Origin: Mesaphorura yosii
Lineage: Eukaryota; Arthropoda; Collembola; Poduromorpha; Tullbergiidae
Assembly (NCBI GenBank): GCA_009869945.1
Contig: WIXG01000207.1
Location: forward strand, 78,408-142,407
Direction of reading: 5' to 3'
Length of the DNA stretch: 64,000 bases
Positions 21,084 to 32,100 of this stretch are shown here, in pieces; within the stretch, counting starts at the first letter, position 1, and the number at the start of each line of letters is the position of its first letter. The notes under the pieces are model-generated. The model made no database searches. It worked only from the letters and a program-made list of their open reading frames with translations, and was not told where the DNA came from. Position numbers and translations under genes: made by a program.

Positions 21084-24000
21084 TTTCAGATTGCAAACTC
21101 ATTTGTACTTCATACGGGTTATTGCACTTCCGCGTTGAAATGATTTCGAAGTTTAGACTGCGGCGCACAGAAAAAAAAGAAAACAATTTACCTCGAAATC
21201 CTCAATTTACAGCGTTGTCGGCAAATGGATCATAAAGTGCATTGGCCCTTAATTCTCAACATGAATGTAAACAAACGTAAAATACGTAGATCTCGTTCCT
21301 CATTATTGTCGGCAATAATTCAGTCGATCTGAATGAATCGAATTCCTTCGACTTATACTTGAACTTCCACAATAAGGAAAACGAGAGTTAATTCTGAGAA
21401 CCAGACGAGTCGGCTGCATTGACTTTGACTTCATCCTTACTGCCTTACATAATTCTCAAAACAACGCGAAACTGAGTGTCTGGACTTTAAATCTAAAACC
21501 TGACCTGATCTCGCCAATAATACAATGGAGACTTCATGAAAAGGAAACCTAACATTAAACTATATAACTACAAGTTCATACCTTGCTTTTCTTCAAGCAC
21601 TTTCAAATAAGCAGGTTCATGATCCAACCTACTCGCTTCTAATCCAATCGAATCTGCCAATGCTCTTGGTAATCAGTGATCAGAATCTTCGTATTGGTGA
21701 ACCGATTGATGTTCAATCTATCACCAAAAGATTGCACGAGATTAGATTCGTTGATTAATACTATTAAACTGTTAATATGAAAATAGGTTCAGCCTCAAGT
21801 GGTTGATGCTACCTTTCTTTGGTTAGATCCCTTTCGTGGGTCTCGTGTTGCACAGCAGGCAGGCAGCAATCCCTTACTTCTTATTCCATATGACGCGTAA
21901 TTAAACTTTAACCTTGTGATCCTCCAACGTGATATCAACAAAGAAACTTAACAGTGCATCCAAAAAGTAGAGGTGCACTTATAAAAAGTCAGTCTAAACC
22001 AGTGACTTTGAGTTTAGCAGCAGCCAGTTACGTTACGTAAAGACAGAGCACGGTAACTAACCCGTACAACAGTAATCAACTAGTTGCAATATGCAGTTGC
22101 AATTATCCACGTCGTATACCAATTACTTTACTTTACTAGCTCCTAATCACGTCCAGCTTCTAGGTTCACCTAAATATAGTTGAGTTCAGTTCCTTGTCCT
22201 GTCGAGTCGAGCCTCCTGTTCTTCTGTTGTCGTAAGCCCACCATAAGATATGGATTTATTATTTGAAACGCAGCGCAGCTCGCACACAATCACAAACTAA
22301 AAACAAAACCTAAACTCACAAAATTCTAAATACAGACCCAATCCAACATCCAACCATACCAGTCAAGTCCAACTTCTTCCTTTCTTCAGTTTCAGCTTCG
22401 GCGTAGTACAACTTGCTGCACTGCACTTGGGTCGTGTTGGATTACGATTACGTACGTACGTATGAACGGTGAGTGAGAATGTGGACTGACTAAATGCGAA
22501 TGGGACGTGTGGGACAGGGCAACTTCTGGTACACGAGATGTGGTTCTTTGGTTCCACGCTACGCAAAGGTAAAGGATGACATGAGGCTCGCAAGTCGCAA
22601 ACTCAAAGCTAGCAATGCAAAATTCAATGCATCGTGCAATGCGATGGCTTGGCTGCAACGGAACAAGGGAAACAAGAGACCGAGACCAAAACGTGCGTCC
22701 TGCGTCTTGCTTGCCTTTCGCATTATTGCATTGTTGTGATCCAAAAAAGGCAGCAGCAGCCGCAGCAGGCACTCCATCAATCACGATTCACGAATCTGTA
22801 CCAAAAATGAGTCTTGATGACGAGTGCCGCAAATGCGACATCCGAACCTCAGAAATGCTTCATCTTCTTTTACTGCCAGTTTCAAAGTTTAATGCCTTAA
22901 TCAATGAGGAAGATATGGGATGCGGGCAAGAAAGAAGAGTCTCATTAACACCAAATGCAAAGACGAGAATTTTGGGGCAGTTCGCATCGGGATTTCGGAA
23001 TTCGGTCAGAATCCGACTAAGACGACTTGGCTTGGCAGGCTTTGCTTGGCTTGCTCAGCTTGCTGGCGTGGTTTTGGTGCTACGAAAGCAAAAGTGAATC
23101 TTTCAATGCTAAATATAATATACCGCCACGGCTTAGCAGGCTGGCTTCACCTTTTTGTTCATTCTCGTTTGCCTTCAAGACTGGCAACTCGTAGTCCCAA
23201 CTCGCATCATAAGTTAATCTTTCTTTTAACGTTTAGTTTGACTTGGCTTGGCTTGCAGTTTGAATTGCATGACGGCGATGACGGCTATGGGCCGCTTGTC
23301 GCGGATGTTGAGTTGATGATATGTCGATACTATTAATATAATGCAGTGTCCAACTAATGACTGACAAGGAATACGAAATACGAACGCGGCGCATACGCAT
23401 ACATTAAAATATTAATACATAAAACGTAAGCTGATAGTAATATTTATAATTATAGAATGAAGTCATTTCAGGACAGATTAGCAAATAGCAAAACGTGGAC
23501 GTGGACGATACTCAAAGCGCTTGTGCTGCTGTTGGTCGAACGTGAATGGAAATCCTTTTTATTTGTTATCATAATTCTCATGAATGCTTGTTGGTCTCTC
23601 GTCGTCCGTCGCTGTTTCTGGTGGATGATTTGTCAGCATTTTTCGTTTCTCGCGTTGTCGAGTTTCATGGCGAATTTTGCTCGTAAATTGCGATTCGCGA
23701 ATCACACATTGAGGTTCATACGAAAGTTGAGACATGCAAATTCGTTCCAGCAGCACAGCTACCTGCCTGCCTGCTGCCCGCTGAGTTAATTTTTGCCGTG
23801 AATTATGGATGTGGACTTTGATGTCTGTGCTGCATGTGTCGTTGTTTACGACGACGAGTTACTTTGAGCTTGACTTTATGAGCTGCTAAGTTGTGTTGTG
23901 GGATTATAGATTAATTGTACCCAAACCTCGTCGTCGAAGCGCGTAGCGTAATTATCGTTGTGCGTTATTATGTAAACTTGTCCTGTCGTTTGATGTGGTG

Positions 24001-24868
24001 TTCGTGTCGTGTCGCTCGTTCGTCATATTTATTTACACGTGAGGAGCGGTACACGATAAACTCAGAACTTGTAAACACAAATCCAACATTAACATGACGG
24101 GAATGACGGCGATGGCGAGCTTGCTTCATGTGGCTGGCCGTGACAGTCAAAGACGTAAACATTGCCGTGCCGAGTTCATTGTTCATTTTACTAATTGAGA
24201 TTTGGTGAATTCATGATGACTTGCAATACTGAGCTGTCTGTCGAAGCAAAAACATAGGCACCCAACGCTCAATGGTCGAAATTAACGCAATTAAAGGCAA
24301 ATTAGTTCGGACTCTGAGAATTTCGAATCTCTGAAAATATTTATTTGATTTTAGTCAATAAATAAATTGACAACCTTTACAACTCGTGCTATGATTAGAG
24401 AAAATAGACTGAACAAGTGCAAGTCTTACTCGTAATGCATTCGGTGAATAAATACTTTATCCTCTCAACCCTTTAATGACCGCTCTTCTACCAAAATTGG
24501 GTTCCGCATTGCAGTTTCTTTCGGCGGGTGCCTGATTTTCATTTCTTTTACCTTACGTGCATTCACAATTGTATGTACTAATATAAGTATTTACACGTTA
24601 GATGCTTAAAATCTTGAATTTGGACACTGATAATTGACAAGCAATAGAAATACAGAACCACAACTTATTCGTATAACAATATAAATGTCATTGAATGTTA
24701 AATATAATAGCTACTGATAATGAAAGTGTAGTATAAAATGTATAACGCTTGCTCTTGCTTGCGGACAATTTCGTCCTCTTTGGTACTTGGAAGTCGGTTT
24801 TGAAGCAGAAAAAGATGTAAGATGACAGTAGAGATGACTATTTGCCTTCTTAAATGCTGAGTCTTGAC
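21084..24868. other. intergenic region upstream of DNAJC14 and downstream of Arl1
   Basis: About 3.8 kb lie between two minus-strand genes. The stretch next to 21084 should carry the DNAJC14 promoter and leader. Several open frames of 60-160 codons at 22.4-23.8 kb on both strands overlap each other, start within low-complexity sequence (for example the CAG/CCG repeats near 22750) and resemble nothing. An ACGTACGTACGTA run lies at 22450-22462. No repeat family, RNA gene or coding exon could be supported. Confidence 0.55.
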
Positions 24869-25846
24869 TTATTTGTTATTCGTTAACGAATCAGTTAGAA
24901 ATTGCATCGCTGCATCTAAACCTTCACCGCGTATAGCGGAAGTCTTAAAAATTTGAAATGTTCGGCTCTTCATTGTTTCCAGACCGAGGGCGTTGTGAAT
25001 TTCGGAGACACTCATTGCTCCTTCCATGTCTTGCTTATTGGCTAGGACGACCAGAACAGAATTTTGTAATTCTTCTTCCTGTGAGGGAAAATGCAAATGT
25101 CAAAGTCAAAACGTCCCGTCAATCTTGTCTTCGAAGAGGACAAAACAAAGCAACTGTTGCTTTAATACCTGCATCATTAGGCTCAGCTCGTGCTTGGACA
25201 TTGGTAATCTTTCTCGGTCAACAGAATCTACTACGTAAATAATTGCGTCTGTGTTTGCATAATAACACCTCCAGTACGGTCGTATTGACGTCTGACCGCC
25301 TAAGTCCCACACCTTAAATAAAATTGGAAAGCACATTACAATGAAGTACAATGAAAATACAAAATAAAAGGCACGTGCACGTTACGAGTATTTTACTTAC
25401 TTGGAATGTTAAGTTTTTGTAATTGACTTGCTCAACATTGAACCCAATAGTGGGAATTGTGGTAACAACTTCGCCAACCTGCAACCTAACCAAAGAGAAA
25501 ATCGTTATTCTTGAGTCGTGTTATGCAATCTTAGGACGGGAAGTACAACAGTGTTAATTAACGAACCTGTACAGAATTGTGGTTTTACCAGCACCGTCCA
25601 GACCTGAATTTCCACAATTAATCATTAAACATAACAGTAAGATTTTAAATTCTTAATAATGTAAATACTGAGTCTAACTCACCTAAAATTAGAATTCGCA
25701 TTTCACGTCCTCCGATGAGACTTTTAATGTATGAGAACAGGCCTCCTAGAAATCAACATGACAGTCGTAGAGTCGTACGCCGAGGTCGGGTAAGGGATAA
25801 GGTTTTACAGGTCGGAAATCTAATTTTACGAGATCAGCTTACCCAT
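24869..25846 (-). CDS. Arl1: ADP-ribosylation factor-like GTPase 1, 180 aa
   Basis: Six exons join in frame: 25843-25846, 25683-25745, 25567-25603, 25401-25485, 25169-25312 and 24869-25078. The 180-residue product is Arl1, the trans-Golgi small GTPase that recruits GRIP-domain golgins. Gly2 for N-myristoylation is present (MGGLFSYIK). G motifs are intact: GLDGAGKT (residues 23-30), [10 protein letters not shown] in switch [18 protein letters not shown] with the catalytic Gln at 70, NKQD at 125-128 and the TSA motif near residue 158. The switch II to interswitch sequence is characteristic of Arl1 rather than Arf or Arl5. The first coding exon is only ATGG. The donor of exon 3 is GTTCGT. The gene is divergent from CDK5RAP3, with 594 bases between the start codons. 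Confidence 0.97.
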
Positions 25847-26440
25847 TTTGCCACAAACAATGACTACAATGATTAGCGGCAATTACTTTCCTGCTCCTTG
25901 CAACAAACACCGGAAGACGAAACAAACAAGTTTACAATCTTATAACAGTGGCAATTTCCCTGCCGTCGCTTTCACTAATGACAAATCAATAATCTCGAAT
26001 AATAGTCACGAGCAATTCAAACCTCATTCCGAAAAAAAGCAATCCGATTCCACCTAATCTGAAATACACAGACGGTGACAAATGGTTTAAATTTTAGTGG
26101 GATAAACGTCAGCGGAGTCAAGCAAGAGCTTTCTCTATTTGCCATTGGCATATGTGAACACGTGCAGTAAAGAGTAACTGGCTTCCCAAGTTCGAATCCT
26201 GTCCTGTCACAGCTGTGCGAAATCAGTTGGCGTTTACAAGTTGCCATTCCTGTTTCATAGAAAACTTATTAATTAGGTTCACATTAAGTGAGCAAATTCC
26301 AGTGTTTCCTGAAGAATCTCCGAGGGATCGGTCGGCACAGATTGGCGAATTTCACACGAACGACGCGGCATTTCGGTGCAGTCACGAAGTCCCGACCTCA
26401 AGTTGACAATTCAAGAAGCAGGCAGGCAGGCGCATAAATT
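25847..26440. promoter_or_regulatory. bidirectional promoter region, Arl1 and CDK5RAP3
   Basis: Two housekeeping genes start head-to-head here with 594 bases between their ATGs. No TATA box is evident and a CACGTG occurs near 26160. The open frames inside the region are short and overlap on both strands, so I read it as shared regulatory DNA plus leaders. Confidence 0.5.
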
Positions 26441-28493
26441 ATGGCACAGGTGGTGAGTGAAAGTTACTTTCTCCCGTTTAATATTTGTCTATCACGGCCT
26501 TACATACATGTCTTCTCTCTTCTTATTCCTCAGGACCTCAGTTCCGTCCCCATCGACATCCACGCCAACAAGTTGTTGGATTGGCTAATTAGCCGGCATC
26601 ACTGCACAAAAGAATGGCCTACACAAATCACAACAGTGAGACAAAAGATTAATGAAGCAATCAAAGACATGCCCGAGAATGAGACAATCTCTAAAATTCT
26701 GGTTGAAGCGTCTCGTAAGTGTTTTGCGCTTGATTGACAACTTTTCACTAGCTGATTGGCCTAAAATTTCGTGTACTCCTATCTTTTGCAGCTATCAACT
26801 ATTACCACTGCACGAAGATCGTAGAATTACTCAAAACAACTGAAGCGGACACAAAAAACATATTTGGAATGTACGGCTCACAGCGTATGAAAGATTGGCA
26901 GGAAATACTCAAGTTGTACCAGAAGAACAATTTGTATCTGGCCGAATCTGCGAGTATTTTAGGGCGAAATGTAATTTATGAAATACCAGCACTGAAGCGT
27001 TTCGTTTCCAAAGGCGAACAGAATCAAGCCGAGTGTACAAAGAAGGAGGCGAGTTGCAAAAAGCAAGCCCAAGACTATCGTGACAAGTTTGCACAGCGTT
27101 GTACGCAGCTTGGAATCAGTTTAGAGAATTTCGATGCGAAAAATAAGAACAGCAACAAACCAAGCGTGAATTATATCGGGAATCAGCTTCTGAACCAGAT
27201 GAACACCGACCTGCCCAAGATATTTGACAGAATTTCGGAGAAGACTAAGAATATTTCTGAGGCTGTGAAGTTCTATCGGAGATTTCTGAAGGCAACTGTT
27301 GGACTTTCAGCTGCTGACGAAGATAAATGTCTTGGCCTTCTGCACACCGTGCTTGGTAAGCAAGTCATTCATTTGTACCTTCTGACTTCTTGTCTTAATT
27401 TTCAATTTTAATTTAGAAAAGGGAAATGTGACTACATACGAATGGAAATATGGAGAACCTCCATTAAAGGTAAAACGTCCCGAGAAGACATTCTCGTTTC
27501 CGGAAGACGAACAACAAGCAGGCGGTGATGGAATTAATTTTGGCGATACGCTAGATTTAAATGTTGGAGATGTAGAACTTGAAACAGGTTTGTTACTGCA
27601 GTATTTGAAACTCTGCTATTTATTGGCAGCAAAAGCTATATTTAAGTTATCGTTTTTGCAGGTGAAATTGATTGGGGAAATCTGAACTTGGCTGAAGCGT
27701 CAGACAACGATGTGATCAATTTCTCAATCGAGACCGTGGACTTGGACACTTCCGGAATTGTGTTGGAAGAAGGTGGGTGTGAGGGAGGAGTGGCACATCA
27801 CGAAGAAGCCTTAACTATCCTCGAAAATTACGATACTAGAGGACAGTTCATCGATGAGATCATGGAGGTAAGCAATTTGTCGAATTTGTCATTCAAGGAT
27901 TCAACTTTCAACTGGAGCCGGTATGATGTGAAGCTGTATTTTTACAGTTGGAAGGTTTTCTGAGTCAGCGTCTGGACGAAGTGAAGCACGAGAAGGGAAA
28001 CGAAATGACCCTATCGTACGATGCCGACGACTCCTTGAGAATCGATAATTTGGACAAATTGCTCCATCAAACTACTCAATTATACGCTATGTTTAACGAG
28101 ACCAAGACTAAAGAGCTGCTGCTGGTGCATGAGTCAGAACGGTAAGCTCCACGTGCCAGTGTCTGCTTTGAATCATATTTACCACGAGCCCGTACACGTG
28201 TGATCGTTTGAACTTGAAAACTTGAAATTTGATTATCGCCATCTCTATCACTGGACAGATATGTGACTCGCCTCGCTGAATCACTGCTGCAAAACCTGAA
28301 GCTTGCTGCCAAATTGGAGCACGCGGCCGAGTCGAGTGCAACCAAACACGCGGAAATTGCAGAGGAGATAAAGCAGTGCGGTCCAAAGGTGCACCAGCTG
28401 ACGAAGCTGTGCAAGGAACTGCAGACGCAGCTGAGCAAGGAGATCAGTGCGAAATACAATGGCCGTCCCGTGTATATCACTGGCGGTGTTTAA
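26441..28493 (+). CDS. CDK5RAP3: CDK5 regulatory subunit-associated protein 3, 520 aa
   Basis: Exons 26441-26452, 26534-26714, 26792-27355, 27417-27587, 27662-27867, 27948-28141 and 28259-28493 join to 520 residues (human 506). CDK5RAP3 is the substrate adaptor of the UFM1 E3 ligase (UFL1-DDRGK1) at the ER and works in ribosome UFMylation and ER-phagy. Landmarks seen are VPIDIHANKLLDWLISRHHC, then TEADTKNIFG, SQRMKDWQEIL, RNVIYEIPALK, and the C-terminal KYNGRPVYITGG (human RYSGRPVNLMG). The flexible middle carries one canonical IDWG motif (312-315) with two related copies, INFG (292-295) and INFS (328-331); human has three IDWG copies that bind UFM1 and ATG8. The first coding exon is 12 nt. 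Confidence 0.96.
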
Positions 28494-29173
28494 CTGTACT
28501 GCCGACTGCTGCTGCGGAGATAATTACAATTAAACGTCAATTTATACTGTGTTATGCAAAAAATGCAATTTGGGACCATTTTAATAAACCAGTATTTAAA
28601 CAAAGCAGGAACAACCCAACTTGTGTTAACCGGCCTGTAATTCCATGATTTCATAAATGAATCAACGGCATTTCATTGCATTTTATGAATATAGACTTTT
28701 ATTCGTACACATACGATAAGATAAAATTATAGGATCCAATTTCAGGAAATTCAACATTTCTTCACCATCTCTTCATTAAAATTCTATAAAATTAAACATC
28801 TTCAATTAAAACAGTGTTATAGGGTTTGCTTCCTTAAAATAAATTCATATTCATGTCATCATAGCTCACATGATTGCGTATTCTCGTATTGTATCAGTAG
28901 TAATTAATGGCAATGATGCTGCATGCAGCATTTAGCAAGGTAGCACATTTCACGTTTTACGCATTTGAAGGTATTTTATCGCAATTTGTAATTTAGTTAG
29001 TAATTAAATATATTCTCATCATACGATAACCATTTTGGAACAATTCTTAGCTTAGCTAGCGAATAGCACTTCCATTCGATATGATTTTGTACATTACATT
29101 TTACATTTTATTTTACATTTACATAAATAGAGATAAACATTTTATTTCGCATTATTTAGTAATTTCCTTTTCC
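28494..29173. other. intergenic region between convergent CDK5RAP3 and cwo
   Basis: This contains both trailers. AATAAA on the plus strand at 28583-28588 serves CDK5RAP3. On the minus strand AATAAA is read at 29146-29141, 28 bases past the cwo stop, and again near 28698, so cwo may have a short or a longer 3' UTR. The sequence is AT-rich and no gene is visible. Confidence 0.6.
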
Positions 29174-32100
29174 TCACTTCAAGGTAATAATCTTTGGAAT
29201 CGAGTATGCGTCGTCCTCCTTTCGCTGTCGCTTGGGCGAAGCACTTCGACGAATGCTGCTGCTGCCAGCGTTCCCGCTGTGTTCATGGTGACGTTGCAAG
29301 AGCGTGTGCTTGAGCAAATCGCTGTCGCCGCCGGTGCCGGCACCGCTCCCGCAGCTGTTGCTGCCCCACAGTTGCTGGCTCGCCTCGAGGAATTGAGCGT
29401 ACTTGTTCATCCGTGGGTCGCAATTGCTTCCGGGACTGCTGTTACGGCTACTGCTGTTGCAACTGCTGTTCTCGACGTCGATTGTGATGCCACCGGTTGG
29501 ATGATGAAACCCTGCCGCTGCAGCAGCTGAAGGAAGTGAGCCACATTCTCGTTCTCGCGATTCTCTCCAGGTGCGATGCGAGACGGGCGGAGGCGACACG
29601 TTCGGGTTACACCGCTTGCGAAGAATTGGCGATGTGCTGCAGCTGTTGCTGGTGTGAGTTGGTGGCGACGTACGAGTCTGGTGCTGAGTGTGGCATGATG
29701 TGCTTTGGCTTCCTGAGCTGCTCGAACTCCCTGACACCTTGCTTTGGTAAATCTTTGGTGTGCAAGCGCCCAAAAGGATTGGGTACAGGTAGTTGGGCGT
29801 GGAGAAAGGAACTGAACCAGTGGACACTGAAGATGAGGTTGAATTACGGGACTCGGTTCGGTTTCCGCTGCCGCCAGTCCCTGTGTCGTGGTCTCGTTCA
29901 CGTTCGCGTTCACGTTCGCGTTCCCGATCGTGCTTGCGTGAGTGTCCTCTGGAGCACGACTCTTCGAAAGTTCGTGGGTATGTGTTGATGATGGAACAAT
30001 CTTCTGACTCTGCGTCTGGGCGGACAATGAGTCCTGATTCGAGTGGTTGTGGGTATTTGTTGAGAACGTGCTTCACAGCAGACGCAGACGAATAATTCAA
30101 CTTGCACGCAGTCTCCATAAGCTGCTTTCTCCGTTCAAGCTCGCAGATTGTGTTGAAATCTGGAATTGTCGAGGACGCCGTGAGCGGCGGAATGCGGCCC
30201 TGCAGGCATTGACTCAATTTGCTCTCGTGCGCCTTCGTAGACACGTTCAAAGACTCCTCTTTACTTGACGAGTTGAAGATCTTGCAATCTTTGCCCGCCA
30301 CCGGTTGGCTGTTTACGCTCTGGTTCTTGCATTTCGGCGCGAAACACACAGAAATGGTGACCGGGTACAGTGGAAGCTTGTTCATCCCCTTCGCCGTGTC
30401 AAGCTCATCAAGCTCGGCCCTGAACGGATCCAGAATTGACTTGTGTATTGTTAGTGGAATGTAGAATTGGCCTTGCTCAGAAAGAGCAAAAACTGGGACG
30501 CCCTTGTCGGTTCGCAATGACGGTGCAGTTCGAGCAGGCAACGACGTCGGGCACGGAGATGCCGACGCGGATTTACTCAGGTTTATCGGGTTCGAGTCTA
30601 CAGCGACGGTGTGCTTTCCAAGAGTCATCGCCAAGCTCAGATTGTCACACGTTGCCCTCTCTTCGTAATCGTCTTCTTTCGCGTAAGGCTTGTGCAATGG
30701 CTGCGATTCTTCTTGGTCGTTCACAATGGAGCAAGACTCGTCGTCGGACTCGATGAGTTTCGACATGTTGACCACGGACACGAATGGCATTTCGGGCGAC
30801 GGTGATTTGCAGCTGTCGCTGACTTTGCCAGCGTCCTCACGTTCGCATTGCTGCTGTGTTTTGTGCTGCTCTAACAAACTCCTGACTCCGCCGGACTGAC
30901 ATTGACTAGATGCTTGTTTCATGCCCACCATCAGTTCATCATTATCATTATTTCCACACGCATCTTCCACCTCCGAATCATGATCGTGGCCGTGGCTATT
31001 TCGGTTGTTGCTTCTGAACTGACTGCCGCAGCGAGCCGGGGTCAAGTGATCTGAATCCGCACCGCCGTGACCGTCTCCCTTCGCTCCACCGACAGCTGGG
31101 CCAGGACTGACTTCGGCCGTGAACCGCTGCTTAATTGTCGTTTTGAATTTGTACCGATTCGGATGGTCGTTCGAGGTGCATGAGCCCTCATCAGCTGATT
31201 CGTTCGGGCTGTGCTGGCTTGACTCATTGCATGAATTGGTATGGAGGCCTGGAGATTCTCTGGAATTAAAAAAAATGGCATGCGGTCAGCTAACGGGCTT
31301 ATTTTAGCATTGAGCATTGATTTTCGCTGGGCTTTCCAGACACCTGCCCCGAAAAAATGGTAGGTGGGCGGCATTGTCATCTTAAATCGTAACATGAAAA
31401 AGTATGCACCTGCTGCCTGGCTGGAAAATTGTCATTGTAATAGAGATTTCTCACTGCTTTCGCCCTGCATATTTGAACCTTGAGCCCTGACCCTGGGCAG
31501 TCATGGCCATCAGCTCATGTTCATACTTTTGTTTTCCAGAACCAGTTTTAATTGGTATTGGATGCCACGCGTGACGTTAGTTAATGTAAAGCATGTGAAT
31601 TTACCGTGATTGTTAACATGAAGCAGTTACATAAGCGAGTCGACTGCCGAAGTGTAGTGTGGATCATGGTCTGGAATACTTTTTTTAACACTTCTGACCT
31701 TCAGCAGGCCCAATCACGGACTGTTACGGCAATGACAAAGGCGATTACGTCAGGGCAGATTGTGAACTTGATTTGATTAGAGGTAAAGGTAAATAATTTG
31801 CAAGAGAATAGTTCGGAATTTGCAAATTGCAAAAAATAGACGATGGGCGGCTTGTATTTGCTGTGCTGTAGTATGCTAATTACAAAAGCACAATACAAAC
31901 AAATGGGAATGGCACTGTATTTACGCACATTGCATTATTGCATACGTTGAAAGTCTGGAAATGAAATGTTCAATATATCCAGAATGAGGCTTGTGATTTT
32001 TGGAAGCCCTTTACGCATCCTTTGTAGGAAATTGAATTGGAAATGGACATGAAAATGAGGAAAGCAGAATTTTATGGCTTCCGCCTACTGCCATTTTAAA

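Noticed and set aside
22363-23789. Several overlapping open frames of 60-160 codons on both strands
   Set aside because: They overlap each other, contain simple repeats, lack family resemblance and have no consistent splice partners.
26188-26200. TTCGAATCC resembling a tRNA B box
   Set aside because: No matching A box, acceptor stem or cloverleaf could be drawn around it.
29497-29988. 163-codon plus-strand open frame
   Set aside because: It lies antisense within the last cwo exon, which is GC-rich and low in complexity, so all frames tend to stay open.
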